From Candidatus Methanophagales archaeon (GTDB taxonomy: Archaea; Halobacteriota; Syntropharchaeia; Alkanophagales; Methanospirareceae), in NCBI GenBank assembly GCA_013139985.1, contig WSZT01000036.1, forward strand, positions 1-50,604: DNA of 50,604 nt, given 5' to 3'. A program made the position numbers and the translations under genes. This document shows positions 42,744-50,604 of this stretch, piece after piece. Positions within the stretch are counted from its first letter, which is position 1, and every line of letters starts with the position of its first letter. The notes below the pieces were generated by a model. It did no database searches. It was not told the DNA's origin and saw nothing but the letters and a program-made list of their open reading frames with translations.

Positions 42744-43457
42744 GATGGGTCAAGAAAAACCCTTCACTAATTAACAACGGGTTTTGGTAACACCCTTTTA
42801 TCTTTTAAGGAAACGTCTCGAAATGAAGTATCTTATAGTGTAAAATCTAAGTCTTCAACTGTTCTTTCAGGGGAAATAGGGATTGTAGTAGTTTTTATTT
42901 TTCTTCTAATAATTCCTACTTCTCTTTCTTCTACGATTGATTGAAAGATAATTTCAATATATTCATCTCTGAAAAACACCATCTATATAGTTATGATGTT
43001 TTTTTTAATGTAAATGTCAGGTCGTGTAGAAACACCGGTTTGTATGAAAAATAGACCCAATATAGCATTCAAATGGAAATTTAAAGCAAGAAAATCATTA
43101 ATCTTTGCGTTTTCTCACTGTCTGACGTCATCACACAATATCCTGTATAAATAAGCGGTTATTAATAGAAATAATAGAAAACTTCTGCCCCGCTATCGCC
43201 GATATTCGTCCCCTTTCGTAAAGTAGCCTATATTATCTCCTTTCCCTTCCTTATTACTGCGAGCTTCTTCTATTTGGGTGGCGTAATCTTTTTTGGTCTA
43301 TGATTTGGGCCTGTTAATTAAACCTTCCTTTTTCGACATTCATCTCTTCGCACCTCTGTGGGTACATGGTTACGCGTCTTTAGTATTTGGCGGCATCCAC
43401 TCATTTTGGCGATCCTCTAGGGGATCATGAAAAATACGAGGCTCTTATTGCCTTCTT
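42719..43457. other. Gene-poor region between mfnA and the IS110 transposase
   Basis: This 739-bp stretch has no track gene. It holds a weak hairpin (AAAACCC/GGGTTTT, 42756-42785), a 49-codon minus-strand ORF (42833-42982) and about 475 bp of unassigned sequence next to the IS110 3' end, including a short GATCC...GGATC palindrome near 43410. The latter could be the IS noncoding end. Confidence 0.5.
42833..42982 (-). CDS. Possible small protein (49 aa)
   Basis: An ATG-started minus-strand ORF encoding MVFFRDEYIEIIFQSIVEE... ending SPERTVEDLDFTL. It is too short for the track. The charge pattern looks protein-like, but there is no clear ribosome-binding site or family match. A gene remnant is equally likely. 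Confidence 0.3.
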   Translation of the reverse strand: MVFFRDEYIEIIFQSIVEEREVGIIRRKIKTTTIPISPERTVEDLDFTL

Positions 43458-44459
43458 TCATTCTTTGTAAGATTCCTTCTTTGTTAGTACCCAATAGACC
43501 GACTCTGCCATGTGACGAGCTGTTGCAACAATTGCCACCTTTTCGTCCCTTCTTGCTTTTAGCCGATTGTAGATTCTCTGGAAGCGATTTGGTGTTGCTG
43601 AATGAACTGCCGCTCTTGTACTCTGTATTAAGGCCCATCTTAGAAATCCGTTGCTATGCTTGTTTATGTGCCCGTACCTTGTATAGTCTCTGGATTGTTC
43701 GACCTTTGGTGCAAATCCTGCGTAACTAACGAAACTTTTCGGTTTGTTGAATCTCTCTATTTCTCCTAGCTCACTCAGGGCAAGTAATGCATTGTGGAAT
43801 CCTATACCGACTATACTCATCAACCCCATTGCCTCTTCTGTTACTTCAGCCTTCTCGCGTAGGACTACCTCTACCTCATTGATCTTCTTACCTAGAATTC
43901 CCCGCACTTCCAGGTAAACATCTAAAGCGGTCCTCCTTGCTTCTTGCAGTTCCACTTCTTTCAGAAACACCATCCCTTTCCTTCCAAATAGGTCGCTTAC
44001 CTTTGGCGGTTGAACACCCTCTATCGCTAGCAGTGCATGTACTTTATTCTTTATTGAAGTTCTTAAACGAACAAAGCTGGCTCTATGTCGCACTATCGTT
44101 CTTAGATCCCTTATATCTTCCCCTGGAACGTAGCTCTCCGGTAAGTAATCCATCCTCAACAATTGTGCTAACACCCTCGCATCCACTTTGTCCGTCTTCA
44201 CATGCTTCTTCGCAAACGGCTTGACATAAACTGGGTGTGCCAAATGCACCTCTATCCTCTTGCCATCCAGGTACTCATATACAAAGATACCGGACGTCAA
44301 AGCCTCGATCGCCACTTTTGCTCCTTCTGGCAGAGTGCTTGCAAATTCGTTCAAACCTTATCGTGTCGTTGCAAATCTGCATTTCTTCACTTCTGTTCCC
44401 TGACGGTCTACCATCGAATAGTAGCTCATCTTTTTATGTACCTCCAATCCTATATCCAT
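43458..44459 (-). pseudogene. IS110-family transposase interrupted by an in-frame stop
   Basis: The track lists 298 residues from a TTG at 44354. The frame actually continues upstream to an ATG at 44459 behind a ggaggtg ribosome-binding site, giving MDIGLEVHKKMSYYSMVDRQ... interrupted by TAA at codon 34. The N-terminal piece holds the first catalytic Asp (MDIG) of the DEDD nuclease domain. The rest has KTDKVDARVLAQLL and the C-terminal Transposase_20 region (MSIVGIGFHNALLALSELG, FVSYAGFAPKVEQS). The single nonsense codon separates catalytic residues, so the element is probably inactive. Confidence 0.85.
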
Positions 44460-44463
44460 ATTG

Positions 44464-44495
44464 CACCTCCTTCTTCTCCGATTTATAAGGAGGTG
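44464..44495 (-). promoter_or_regulatory. Hairpin covering the transposase ribosome-binding site
   Basis: CACCTCCTT (44464-44472) and AAGGAGGTG (44487-44495) are a perfect 9-bp inverted repeat with a 14-nt loop. In a minus-strand transcript the ggaggtg upstream of the transposase ATG would be paired. The arm also overlaps the stop codon of the integrase fragment. Confidence 0.55.
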
Positions 44496-44863
44496 TTTTT
44501 CATGTAGTCATCTTCCACTTTTCTAAAAGCTAAAATTACTTTGTCATCCTCAGGTATGTAGTTATCTGTGTTGGTCTTTGGTATTTTTACTACTTTTCTA
44601 TATTTGATTAAACTTTCCTCATCCATCAAACTAAAAGCCTCATAGTATTTCAGTAAATCCCTAATTCCCATGCAAAAATGCCTTTTGCCTTTCTCAGTGC
44701 TTTCTATTAATGAAAATAATTCTGTTGGATTTGAAATACGTATAGTTAGATATTTATTAAGGTAAGATACCATGTCCTCTACATCTTCAATTGAACATTT
44801 TGATTTCATCCAAGCGGTAAATCCTTCTTTAGTGCTTTCATAATTGATTTCTTTTAATTCCAA
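44483..44863 (-). pseudogene. N-terminal fragment of an archaeal tyrosine recombinase (integrase)
   Basis: A 126-residue ORF matching the N-terminal SAM-like DNA-binding domain of archaeal phage/plasmid-type integrases (MVSYLNKYLTIRI, GIRDLLKYYEAF, KYRKVVKIPKTNTDNYIPEDDKV). The catalytic C-terminal domain with R-H-R-Y residues is absent: the ORF ends at VEDDYMKNTSL just where the IS110 begins. Its TTG start lies inside a tRNA-Gln 3' fragment, and the frame remains open through that fragment. It was probably truncated by the IS110 insertion and a deletion. Confidence 0.7.
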
Positions 44864-44907
44864 GGCCTTTGGAGCCTGTGACAGGGGTTTGAATCCTCTC
44901 GGGACTA
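44861..44907 (+). other. tRNA-Gln 3' fragment, candidate attachment site
   Basis: The sequence AAGGC-CTTTGGA-GCCTG resembles an anticodon arm with UUG anticodon. It is followed by T-arm AGGGG-TTTGAAT-CCTCT, acceptor strand CGGGACT and discriminator A. The 5' half of a tRNA is missing. It overlaps the start of the integrase fragment on the opposite strand, as expected for the attachment site of a tRNA-targeting element. Confidence 0.65.
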
Positions 44908-44935
44908 TCTCATGACCTTTGACTTCGGAATTCTA

Positions 44936-47764
44936 TCACGTCCGAAATAGAGCTGTTAAGTAATTCTGCCAGGGCACCATCAGCGGATGTTTATCTTTAT
45001 CTGAATCTATGCGGTAAGGGGAATCACCAAGTCCATCGCCATTCCCGTCTGTTCCTGTGTAGTCGCCCCAGTAGTTGCCCGTGTAGTTTGTGTACGTGTT
45101 GCCGTTGTAGCTGTACGTTATTTCTGATGTTGAGTTCCAGACATTGGTTGATTCGTTAGAATAAGCGTTATTAGCGTTATCTATGAAATTGTTAAGGTAT
45201 ATTTCATTATTGTTTGAATTCTTGAGGTAGATGCCCTTGTTTTCATTGTTCTTAGCCGTGTTATTTGCTATTATATTCTCGTTTGAACTCCTAAGTTCAA
45301 TACCTTTGTCTTTATTAGAGTTTGCAATGTTATCTCGTATCTCATTGTTGTAGGACTGCGAGAGATAAATACCCGACTCCTTCAAGCTATTTGAGGCATT
45401 ATTCATTAATATTTTATTGTATGTGGAACTACCTGTTAATATAATCCCATAATTCTTATTTGCTAACACGCTGTTATAACAAATAGTGTTTCGACTCGAT
45501 TTAGACAGAAATATGCCATGATAGTTGCCGGAAACAATATTGTTAGAGATATTACAGTTTGTTGCACCCGAGATAAGAATGCCACACTTTTTTGATGCCT
45601 CTTCTATTGTGAACCCGGTTATGTTCACGTAGTCTGCGGTTATATTGAATATATGACTATTGGCAGCACGAACAATCGTTGAATCCGCTCCAGTCTCCGA
45701 TTGAATTGTTAATCGCTTGTATACGTTTATGTTCTCGGTGTAAGTTCCGGGCTCTACTGTTACTGTATCACCGTCCTTAGTATCCGAATCGTCTATTGCA
45801 GCTTGAATAGTGTAGAAGTGCTTGCCTGTGTTGATGTTATGAACACGGAATTCTGTTAGTGGCGTGAAGTAAATCTCCCAGGGCACAATCAGAGGATAAT
45901 CGTCTTTATCTGTATCTATGCTGTAAGGGGAATCGCCGAGTCCATCGCCATTCCCGTCTGTTCCGGTATAGTCGCTCCAATAGTTCCCCATGTAATGTGA
46001 GTATGTGTTGCCGTTGTAGAAGTAGGTTATTTCTGATGGGGAGTTCCAGTCGTTGGTGGATTCGTTAGAATAAGCGTTATTAGCGTTATTTATGAAATTG
46101 TTAAGATATATTTTGTTGTTGTTTGAATTCTCGAGGTAGATGCCTTTTTTTTCATTGTTCTTAGCAGTGTTGTTTGTTATTGTGTTCTCGTTTGAAGTCC
46201 AAAGGCCAATACCCTGGTAATGGTTAGAATTTGCAATGTTATTTTGTATCTCGTTATTGTTAGATGAGCTTAATGATATCCCATGATACTTAACATTATT
46301 TGAAACATCGTTATCAATTATCCTGTTGTCACTCGAATTCTTGAGGTAGATACCAGAGTTTGTATTATTTTTAGCACTATTATTTGCTATTATGTTCTCG
46401 TTTGAACTCCTAAGTTCAATACCTTCGTCTTTATTAGAGTTTGCAATGTTATTTCGTATCTCATTGTTGTTAGCGGAGTTTAAATATATGCCATCGTAGT
46501 TAGTACTGTTTGAGGCGTTATTACCAATTACCCTGTTGTAGTCTGACGCATTGAGGCGGATACCTCTGTATCCATTGCCATTAGCCATATTGTATGCTAT
46601 CGTGTTGCTGTCACTTGAAATCCAGAGTACAATACCATTGTAATGGTTATAGTTTGCGGTGTTATTTCGTAGCTCGTTATTGCTTGAGGCGATTAACTCT
46701 ATCCCATTGTAGTTAGCACTGTTTGAGGCATCGTTATCCATTATTCTATTGTCGCGTGAATTCTTGAGGTAGATACCAGAGTTTGTATTATTTTTAGCAG
46801 TGTTATTTGCTATTATGTTCTCGTTTGAACTCCTAAGTTCAATACCTTTGTCTTTATTAGAGTTTGCAATGTTATCTTGTATCTCATTGTTGTTAGCGAA
46901 GTTTAAATATATTCCATCGTAGTTAGTACTGTTTGAGGCGTTATTACCAATTATCCTGTTGTTGTCTGAAGCATTGATGCGGATACCTCTGTTTCCATTG
47001 CCATTGGCCGTGTTGTATGCAATAGTGTTGTTGTCACTTGAAGTCCAGAGTCCAATACCCTGGTAATGGTTATAGTTTGCAACGTTATTACGAATCTCGT
47101 TATTGTTTGATTCGCTTAAGTATATACCCTGGTAGTTAAGATTGTTTGAGGCGTCATTACCAATTATCCTGTTGTCGTTTGAGTCTTGAAGGAAGATGCC
47201 AGTATTTCCATTGTACATAACCTTGTTATTTATGAGCATACTATTGCTCGAAGAAGACAGACGAATGCCTTGGTCGTTGTTGCCTTTTACCACGTTGTTC
47301 GTGAGCGAGTTGTTGCTCGAATGATACAGGTAGATACCACGGTAGTTGTTCGATGCGTTGTTATCAGAGATGATGCAATGTTCCGCTCTGTAGAGGTATA
47401 TTCCACCTTTATAGTCTCCTGTTGCACCTGTTACAGTAAATTCAGTTATATTCACATAATCTGCAGTTACCGCAAAAACGTGGTCGCTTGTGTTTGCTGC
47501 CTGAACAATCGTGGAATCATAGCCGTTCTCTGATTTTATGGTCAAATGATTCACGTTTACATCAACGTTTTCGTTGTAAGTTCCATCTCTCACAATGATA
47601 GTGTCGCCTGCGTTCGCGTTATCTATCGCCTCCTGGATTGATTCGCCGGGATTAACATAATGCTGTTGTGCTGCGGATATGGCTCCAAAATTCAGGAATG
47701 CCAGCGTAGCGATTAGAACTGCAAATAGCAATGCTGTCCCAATTTTTCCTCTTTCGTGTTTCAT
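44936..47764 (-). CDS. Large exported right-handed beta-helix (NosD-like) repeat protein
   Basis: A 942-residue protein with signal peptide (ALLFAVLIATLAFLNFGAISAAQ) and two right-handed parallel beta-helix modules built of roughly 23-residue N-rich repeats (GIYLKNSSDNRIIDND, NNEIRNNIANSNKDKGIEL). Each module opens with a GDTIIVRDGTYNENV or GDTVTVEPGTYTENI pectate-lyase-like cap and ends with YLNNFI...NWNS...YTGTDGNGDGLGDSPY, a calcium-loop-like segment. It is probably a surface or sheath protein. It ends abruptly (LTALFRT) with no anchor, close to the att site, so a C-terminal truncation is possible. Confidence 0.85.
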   Translation of the reverse strand: MKHERGKIGTALLFAVLIATLAFLNFGAISAAQQHYVNPGESIQEAIDNANAGDTIIVRDGTYNENVDVNVNHLTIKSENGYDSTIVQAANTSDHVFAVTADYVNITEFTVTGATGDYKGGIYLYRAEHCIISDNNASNNYRGIYLYHSSNNSLTNNVVKGNNDQGIRLSSSSNSMLINNKVMYNGNTGIFLQDSNDNRIIGNDASNNLNYQGIYLSESNNNEIRNNVANYNHYQGIGLWTSSDNNTIAYNTANGNGNRGIRINASDNNRIIGNNASNSTNYDGIYLNFANNNEIQDNIANSNKDKGIELRSSNENIIANNTAKNNTNSGIYLKNSRDNRIMDNDASNSANYNGIELIASSNNELRNNTANYNHYNGIVLWISSDSNTIAYNMANGNGYRGIRLNASDYNRVIGNNASNSTNYDGIYLNSANNNEIRNNIANSNKDEGIELRSSNENIIANNSAKNNTNSGIYLKNSSDNRIIDNDVSNNVKYHGISLSSSNNNEIQNNIANSNHYQGIGLWTSNENTITNNTAKNNEKKGIYLENSNNNKIYLNNFINNANNAYSNESTNDWNSPSEITYFYNGNTYSHYMGNYWSDYTGTDGNGDGLGDSPYSIDTDKDDYPLIVPWEIYFTPLTEFRVHNINTGKHFYTIQAAIDDSDTKDGDTVTVEPGTYTENINVYKRLTIQSETGADSTIVRAANSHIFNITADYVNITGFTIEEASKKCGILISGATNCNISNNIVSGNYHGIFLSKSSRNTICYNSVLANKNYGIILTGSSTYNKILMNNASNSLKESGIYLSQSYNNEIRDNIANSNKDKGIELRSSNENIIANNTAKNNENKGIYLKNSNNNEIYLNNFIDNANNAYSNESTNVWNSTSEITYSYNGNTYTNYTGNYWGDYTGTDGNGDGLGDSPYRIDSDKDKHPLMVPWQNYLTALFRT

Positions 47765-47774
47765 TTCTTCTTTT

Positions 47775-47821
47775 CAGCTCCTAGAATATAAGCTCAATCA
47801 TTTTGCCTGGTTCTTTATAAG
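47775..47821 (-). promoter_or_regulatory. Promoter and RBS of the beta-helix gene
   Basis: On the minus strand CTTATAAAGA (TATA box, 47812-47821) precedes an aggagctg ribosome-binding site (47775-47782) ten bases before the ATG. The TATA box abuts the inverted repeat of the MITE-like element. Confidence 0.45.
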
Positions 47822-47944
47822 ACTTGTTGCGGAATAATTCAGCAAAGCCCTAAGAAGGAAGATCCATAAAAAGGAGCAATATGCGGGGTGGAATGGACGC
47901 CTTAGAAGGTCTCATTTCATATAATTTTATAATGCAACAAGTCT
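47820..47944. mobile_element. MITE-like element with 11-bp terminal inverted repeats
   Basis: AGACTTGTTGC (47820-47830) and its perfect complement GCAACAAGTCT (47934-47944) bound 125 bp with no ORF. The size and perfect ends suggest a non-autonomous element or the fused ends of a deleted IS. No clear target-site duplication is visible. Confidence 0.45.
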
Positions 47945-48174
47945 ATTATTTCAGATAGTTTCTTTTTATATATAAATACTTACCAACGTGTAATATTTGA
48001 TGGCTTTTCGTATGCTTCCAGAACTATTGGTTATCCATCAGCAGATAAAACGTATAAATCAGCTTAAAGAATCAAGCGCCAGATGAAATCAGCATGCAGA
48101 AAGATTCAATCGTACAAAGTATTTAGTAATTTCCTTCAAGATGCTTAGGTGCCGCCGTAAAATAAATTCCGGTT

Positions 48175-50229
48175 TTATGCTTTTTGAGGTTTGATTGTGT
48201 AGTTCCAATTCGGATGTTTTTTGTGTCGTTCCAAATATAATTTTGACATATCTTTTTCTGAAAAAGTTTTACCTTTTTCATAAATACCATCATCCAATTG
48301 AGCATCTATGCTAAGACCCTTTGTAGTTGTTGTTCCTTTGATTAAATTAATAACGGTTTCATAAGACGTTAATGGTCTTCCTTTCCAGTTCATGCTTATG
48401 AATGAAAACATTCGATGCTCTATTTTATTCCATTTACTTGTTCCTGGTGGGAAATGGCAAACGACAATTTCAAGATTGGTTTCATTTGCAAAGTTTTGCA
48501 AATATTGTTTCCAACCCTTATTACGACTACCATTACTACCACATCCATCTGCAGTAATCATTAATTTCGTGGCGTTAGGGTATCTTTTTCTCCCGAGTAA
48601 ATTCCACCATCTTCTTATGCTTTCAACGGCAAATTCTGCTGTATCATAACTTATACCAACATTCACAAAACATTCATTTCTTGCAGGATCATAAGCCCCA
48701 TAAGGAGTTATTCTTCCCTCTGCTAAAGATAAGAAATCGTAGACGTCTACTTCATCAGCTTCTCCTTTTTTCGTAATAGGTTCTTCAGGTAGTAGATATT
48801 CCAATTTTTCTATAAGTTTTCTTGATTTTTTTGGTATTTCAGCGAATTGTGTTTTCCCCATTATCTTCAATAAGTGTACTCTTTTGAGATATTCGATAAC
48901 GTCTGGAACTGAATAGTAATTTAGAAGCTCTTTTTCGATTAGTTTTCCGTATATCCGGTAGTAGAATTGTAGAGCGATGAAACTGACGAACAGGAAACTT
49001 TCCAATTGTTTGTCATCACGCATATAGTTTTTATCGGATTCAAGGATGTTTTTGAATATATCGAACGCTTTTTCTATATCCATTCGACTTTTTAACAGCC
49101 CATAGACCTCTTGAGCGGACTTGCCACAGGTAGTTCTTACAGCTATTGTCCCCAACAGGTAGTCTTTTTCGTATACCAGAGACTGGTAGCCCTCGATTTT
49201 TTTCGTGTTCTCGGCTGTTTCGTCATTTTTTTGAAGCTGATTTATGGCATAGATGAGCGTAGAAGTCTCCTCTGCCTTCAGTTTCTCATCAAGGAAGGAG
49301 ATTATCTGCTCTTTCCCCCTTTTTTGCGTGTAATGCCATATGTGTCTCTTATCAAACTGGAATACGCCGTCAAATTCTTTTAGGCTGCCTTTTTTGAGTA
49401 TGCCGTAGTCTATTAGTGTGCTGTTTCTTTTGAGCGGTAGTATGTACTTTAGCTTTCCAGCAGAGAAAGCTTTAGCGTTTTTTTCAGAGTTAAAGCCTTT
49501 ATCTCCAATGAACACGATTTCTTTCAGGTTTAACTCCAGAACTGTGGCAACTACTGAGGAAACATCCCGTATACTTCCAGGAATCATTCTAAAGAACCCG
49601 GGCTGCGTTTTATCAAGCGAAAATACCAGTGCCAGATTGATTTGTGGTATGTATTCGCCTTTGTGGTTATGACCAAGCATGGCGGCATTTACGCCCTCAG
49701 AGTACGTGAATATCTCGCTCAAATCTATCGCTGCGAACTCACTGCCCACCAAAAATTCCTTCATATACGCAGTCATTACCTTCCTGCGTGAGCCAATATC
49801 CCGCAAAAAAGGGCCTAGAAATTTGGTAGATGTCCTTACATCCGGCAGAACTTCCGAGAGATGGGAATTCTGATAATAGAACCCAAATCGTTTCAAAGGA
49901 GTCTGTTCAAGAAGTCGGAGGGCAGAAAGCACAAAAAGTTCCTTATACTCCTGCGGATAATGCCTTTTTAGGCTCTCTTCTATATCTGCTGCGATTGCCC
50001 TCAGATAACTTGACGCCCCGTACTCCTTAACAGTCACCTGCTTAAAAGCCGCAAGGAGCTGCTTTTGCTTCGGTGGAGCGATACCTTCCTTTGTTATCTT
50101 GCCCAGATACTCGCCTGTAATCTTCCGCGATCTCTTAAGCTTCTTATCCCAAACGCTACTGACCTTGCAGAGATAGAAATTATCACCTCGCCGGTGAATC
50201 TTTGTACCCTTCTTCCTTTGCACCAACAC
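48175..50229 (-). CDS. Chimeric transposase: IS4/IS1634-like plus ISAzo13 C-terminal part
   Basis: A 684-residue ORF made of two unrelated transposase segments. Residues 1 to about 480 form an IS4/IS1634-like DDE transposase (Asp169 in AAIDLSEIFTYSEG, Asp243 in FIGDKGFN, Glu386 in KSRMDIEKAFDIFK). From about 485 the sequence switches to the C-terminal half of an ISAzo13-type transposase (EVDVYDFLSLAEG, TADGCGSNG, CHFPPGTSKWNKIEHRMFSF, HPNWNYTI). The ISAzo13 part lacks its N-terminal half and first catalytic Asp. The reading frame is continuous across the junction. Confidence 0.8.
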   Translation of the reverse strand: MLVQRKKGTKIHRRGDNFYLCKVSSVWDKKLKRSRKITGEYLGKITKEGIAPPKQKQLLAAFKQVTVKEYGASSYLRAIAADIEESLKRHYPQEYKELFVLSALRLLEQTPLKRFGFYYQNSHLSEVLPDVRTSTKFLGPFLRDIGSRRKVMTAYMKEFLVGSEFAAIDLSEIFTYSEGVNAAMLGHNHKGEYIPQINLALVFSLDKTQPGFFRMIPGSIRDVSSVVATVLELNLKEIVFIGDKGFNSEKNAKAFSAGKLKYILPLKRNSTLIDYGILKKGSLKEFDGVFQFDKRHIWHYTQKRGKEQIISFLDEKLKAEETSTLIYAINQLQKNDETAENTKKIEGYQSLVYEKDYLLGTIAVRTTCGKSAQEVYGLLKSRMDIEKAFDIFKNILESDKNYMRDDKQLESFLFVSFIALQFYYRIYGKLIEKELLNYYSVPDVIEYLKRVHLLKIMGKTQFAEIPKKSRKLIEKLEYLLPEEPITKKGEADEVDVYDFLSLAEGRITPYGAYDPARNECFVNVGISYDTAEFAVESIRRWWNLLGRKRYPNATKLMITADGCGSNGSRNKGWKQYLQNFANETNLEIVVCHFPPGTSKWNKIEHRMFSFISMNWKGRPLTSYETVINLIKGTTTTKGLSIDAQLDDGIYEKGKTFSEKDMSKLYLERHKKHPNWNYTIKPQKA

Positions 50230-50446
50230 CCAATCGGGAATTTTTTTACGACTATCAATATTACTAAAATTAGTAATATGTATACAAATAAAAATAGGCG
50301 CAATATAGCTATGAATACTTGGACTAAGTCCTATCCCAGATCTGTTCTAAAACATATTACTCAAAATGGTTAAAGTTACAGATTTATTTGCGGGACAGCC
50401 TGTTTAACCTATAACCTAGCAAATCGAATTAATGTTCGAACGTAAA
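50230..50446. other. Intergenic region upstream of the chimeric transposase
   Basis: This region contains the 22-bp palindrome and no supportable ORF (the track's small ORFs at 50065-50373 are shadows). It should include the outer end of the IS4/IS1634-like element. Confidence 0.4.
50258..50279. promoter_or_regulatory. 22-bp palindrome upstream of the transposase
   Basis: ATATTACTAA-AA-TTAGTAATAT has perfect 10-bp arms. It lies 29 bp before the transposase start codon and could be an operator or transposase-binding site. Confidence 0.45.
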
Positions 50447-50604
50447 TTAAAGCCTCAATTCCCCGGCTACACGTACTCCCATATTTATCGTTACTTCTGC
50501 TATATCCTCACAATACTTTGCCATCCTGCCTAAACTCACCAGGATAGAAAGGGTGTGTATTTTGTCGTTGACACTCCATTCTTCTGCCAGGATTCGCTCA
50601 TTTA
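50447..50604 (-). CDS. C-terminal end of a PhoU-like protein (partial)
   Basis: A minus-strand frame runs from the window edge to a TAA at 50447-50449: NERILAEEWSVNDKIHTL...SLGRMAKYCEDIAEVTINMGVRV. The SLGRMAKYCEDIAEVTIN helix resembles the repeated PhoU motif (ISRYLERIGDHAVNIAE), the negative regulator of phosphate uptake. Only about 51 residues are visible; the start is outside the window. The track missed it because no start codon is present. Confidence 0.5.
   Translation of the reverse strand, partial: NERILAEEWSVNDKIHTLSILVSLGRMAKYCEDIAEVTINMGVRVAGELRL

Larger units (their letters stand above)
47765..48174. other. 410-bp intergenic region
   Basis: This gap holds the beta-helix gene promoter, the 125-bp MITE-like element (47820-47944) and about 230 bp leading into the transposase 3' end, which probably contains the ISAzo13-like element end. 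I see no other supportable gene; the track ORF at 48123-48305 is mostly out of frame with the transposase. Confidence 0.5.

Noticed and set aside
43427-43729. Plus-strand ORFs within the IS110 region
   Set aside because: They are antisense shadows of the transposase with no independent features.
48123-48305. 60-aa ORF at the transposase 3' end
   Set aside because: It is mostly an out-of-frame shadow of the transposase gene with no independent support.

Overview
The window looks like a chromosomal segment of an anaerobic methane-oxidising archaeon of the ANME-1 lineage (Methanophagales). The main evidence is the McrA at 24194-25933. By my count it has Val at position 419, where methanogens carry the modified Gln, followed at once by the CC-x4-C-x5-C cysteine patch known from the ANME-1 enzyme. 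The rest is clearly archaeal: proteasome alpha subunit, SBDS, exosome Rrp4/Rrp41/Rrp42, PCNA, PriL, MfnA and TATA-box promoters. A tRNA-Ala(CGC) is present. I see no rRNA and no CRISPR array.

Layout. (1) 1-4151: a 5'-truncated SppA protease, a YkgJ-type cysteine-cluster protein, a ferredoxin, a membrane methyltransferase and a U32-family protein with a small partner. (2) 4308-8886: a methyl-coenzyme M reductase (MCR) activation module of two tandem component-A2 (AtwA-like) ABC ATPases coupled to mcrC, then a PIN-toxin relic and a GATase-like protein. (3) 8964-14846: deoxynucleotide metabolism (nrdD, nrdG, a nucleoside deoxyribosyltransferase-like protein, an HD dGTPase-like protein) and a methyltransferase. 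(4) 14911-21433: a YcaO of the McrA thioamidation type divergent from two small proteins, a radical SAM protein, a flavin/PNPOx-fold protein, an exported double rhodanese, a second U32 paralogue and a methyltransferase. (5) 22034-25933: the mcrBGA operon, without mcrC or mcrD. (6) 26205-31683: a four-CBS protein, adenine deaminase, a HEPN/MNT toxin-antitoxin pair, a coiled-coil protein and a LysE exporter. (7) 31837-35607: tRNA-Ala and psmA-SBDS-rrp4-rrp41-rrp42. (8) 35690-39849: priL and pcn separated by a GIY-YIG nuclease/DNA methyltransferase pair. (9) 39969-42718: a Cas4-like nuclease, a YggS-type PLP protein and mfnA. (10) 42719-50604: a decayed mobile region with an IS110 transposase carrying an in-frame stop, an integrase fragment overlapping a tRNA-Gln 3' fragment, a large exported beta-helix protein, a MITE-like element, a chimeric IS4/IS1634-ISAzo13 transposase and the end of a PhoU-like gene.

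How the genes fit together. MCR structural genes, activation genes (A2, McrC), a known McrA modification enzyme (YcaO for thioglycine) and several candidate accessory factors (two U32 paralogues, a radical SAM protein, a rhodanese, small Cys-rich proteins, a GATase-like protein) lie within about 23 kb. The most interesting hypothesis is that this is an ANME-1-specific MCR maturation neighbourhood. In it, U32-family Fe-S proteins, known elsewhere for oxygen-independent hydroxylation, could make the hydroxylated residue(s) reported in ANME-1 MCR. That link is inference from gene proximity and family chemistry.

Smaller structures were also found: hairpin-plus-heptad intergenic repeats, an inverted-repeat-rich mcr leader, small ORFs below the track cutoff, and a hairpin that would sequester the transposase ribosome-binding site.
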